The notes below the pieces were generated by a model. It was not told the origin of the DNA. It saw only the letters and a list, made by a program, of their open reading frames with translations, and did no database searches. The position numbers and the translations under genes were made by a program. A stretch of 40,326 bases of DNA from Bacillota bacterium (GTDB lineage Bacteria; Bacillota; Sulfobacillia; Sulfobacillales; Sulfobacillaceae): positions 1 to 40,326 of the forward strand of contig JAKACM010000034.1 in NCBI GenBank assembly GCA_021821465.1. Reading direction: 5' to 3'. Each line of letters opens with the position of its first letter. The first letter of the stretch is position 1. Below, in pieces: positions 40,200 to 40,326 of this stretch.

Positions 40200-40303
40200 A
40201 TACTGGAGTTTCGCCGTTAATGTCCAGCCAAGGCCGCAAACGGTGATGAGGCCAGGGTTTTAGCCATTGGCGGTGTGTAAGGGTAGTGTTGTCGAGTCCC
40301 TCT
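40200..40303. repeat. inverted repeat, right copy (104 bp)
   Basis: Reverse complement of 35640-35743 with about seven mismatches. The region between the copies (4.45 kb) holds the decayed gene pair and the DarTG-like module. The window ends 23 bases after this copy, so the outer flank cannot be judged. Confidence 0.85.
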
Positions 40304-40326
40304 CCGGAGCATACTTATTCAGGTCA

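Noticed and set aside
1..40326. CRISPR array, rRNA or prophage
   Set aside because: No regularly spaced direct repeats, no rRNA-like blocks and no phage structural genes were seen anywhere in the window.

Overview
The window looks like an accessory stretch of a Gram-positive, acidophile-type Firmicute chromosome; Sulfobacillus or a close relative is my best guess. The basis is indirect: strong AGGAGG-type ribosome sites, GTG/TTG starts, an M-box RNA, a CUT1 sugar ABC operon without its own ATPase, two unusual NRAMP-type transporters, and roughly 50% GC. No rRNA, tRNA or CRISPR array was found.

Layout. 0-2.6 kb: toxin-antitoxin debris plus an intact Phd/VapC pair. 2.6-5.9 kb: a sugar ABC operon on the minus strand (binding lipoprotein and two permeases). 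5.9-10.6 kb: decay zone with an ISAzo13-type transposase remnant, an Rpn/PD-(D/E)XK nuclease-transposase pseudogene, an intact MerR-TipAS regulator with a classical 19-bp-spacer promoter, a frameshifted exported repeat protein, a sigma-factor relic and an IS end. 10.6-17.3 kb: the healthiest part, with a membrane protein, M24 peptidase, Bcp peroxiredoxin, endonuclease III, a receiver-like protein, patatin, GGDEF cyclase and a Rossmann protein. 17.3-19.5 kb: an M-box (Mg2+) riboswitch, terminator, 29-codon leader ORF and Shine-Dalgarno-sequestering hairpin in front of an NRAMP-like transporter, then a small membrane protein. 19.5-26.1 kb: a second decay zone (glycosyltransferase fused to a flippase half, IS relics, broken LysE exporter, BrnTA with a frameshifted toxin, broken ABC-2 exporter). 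26.2-29.7 kb: a second NRAMP-like gene with a Fur-like box, a small charged protein and a GH18 lipoprotein. 29.9-31.6 kb: MNT/HEPN and DUF2442/DUF4160 pairs. 32.3-34.6 kb: GH1 beta-glucosidase with a LacI regulator whose DNA-binding end is replaced by IS3-type sequence. 34.8-35.5 kb: a Gly/Ala-rich bacteriocin-like peptide with a small membrane protein. 35.6-40.3 kb: a block bounded by 104-bp inverted repeats that carries a decayed gene pair and a DarTG-like module in antitoxin-first order, whose toxin has a C-terminal extension in the -1 frame at an A AAA AAT site.

How the genes work together. The ABC operon, the GH1 enzyme and the LacI regulator together suggest beta-glucoside or oligosaccharide use. 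The two NRAMP-like genes look like functionally split paralogues: one under Mg2+ control with Ala at the metal-selectivity Met position, the other keeping Met and carrying Fur/DtxR-like sites. Many frameshifts lie in homopolymers, so some broken genes may be sequencing errors; this should be kept in mind for all pseudogene calls.
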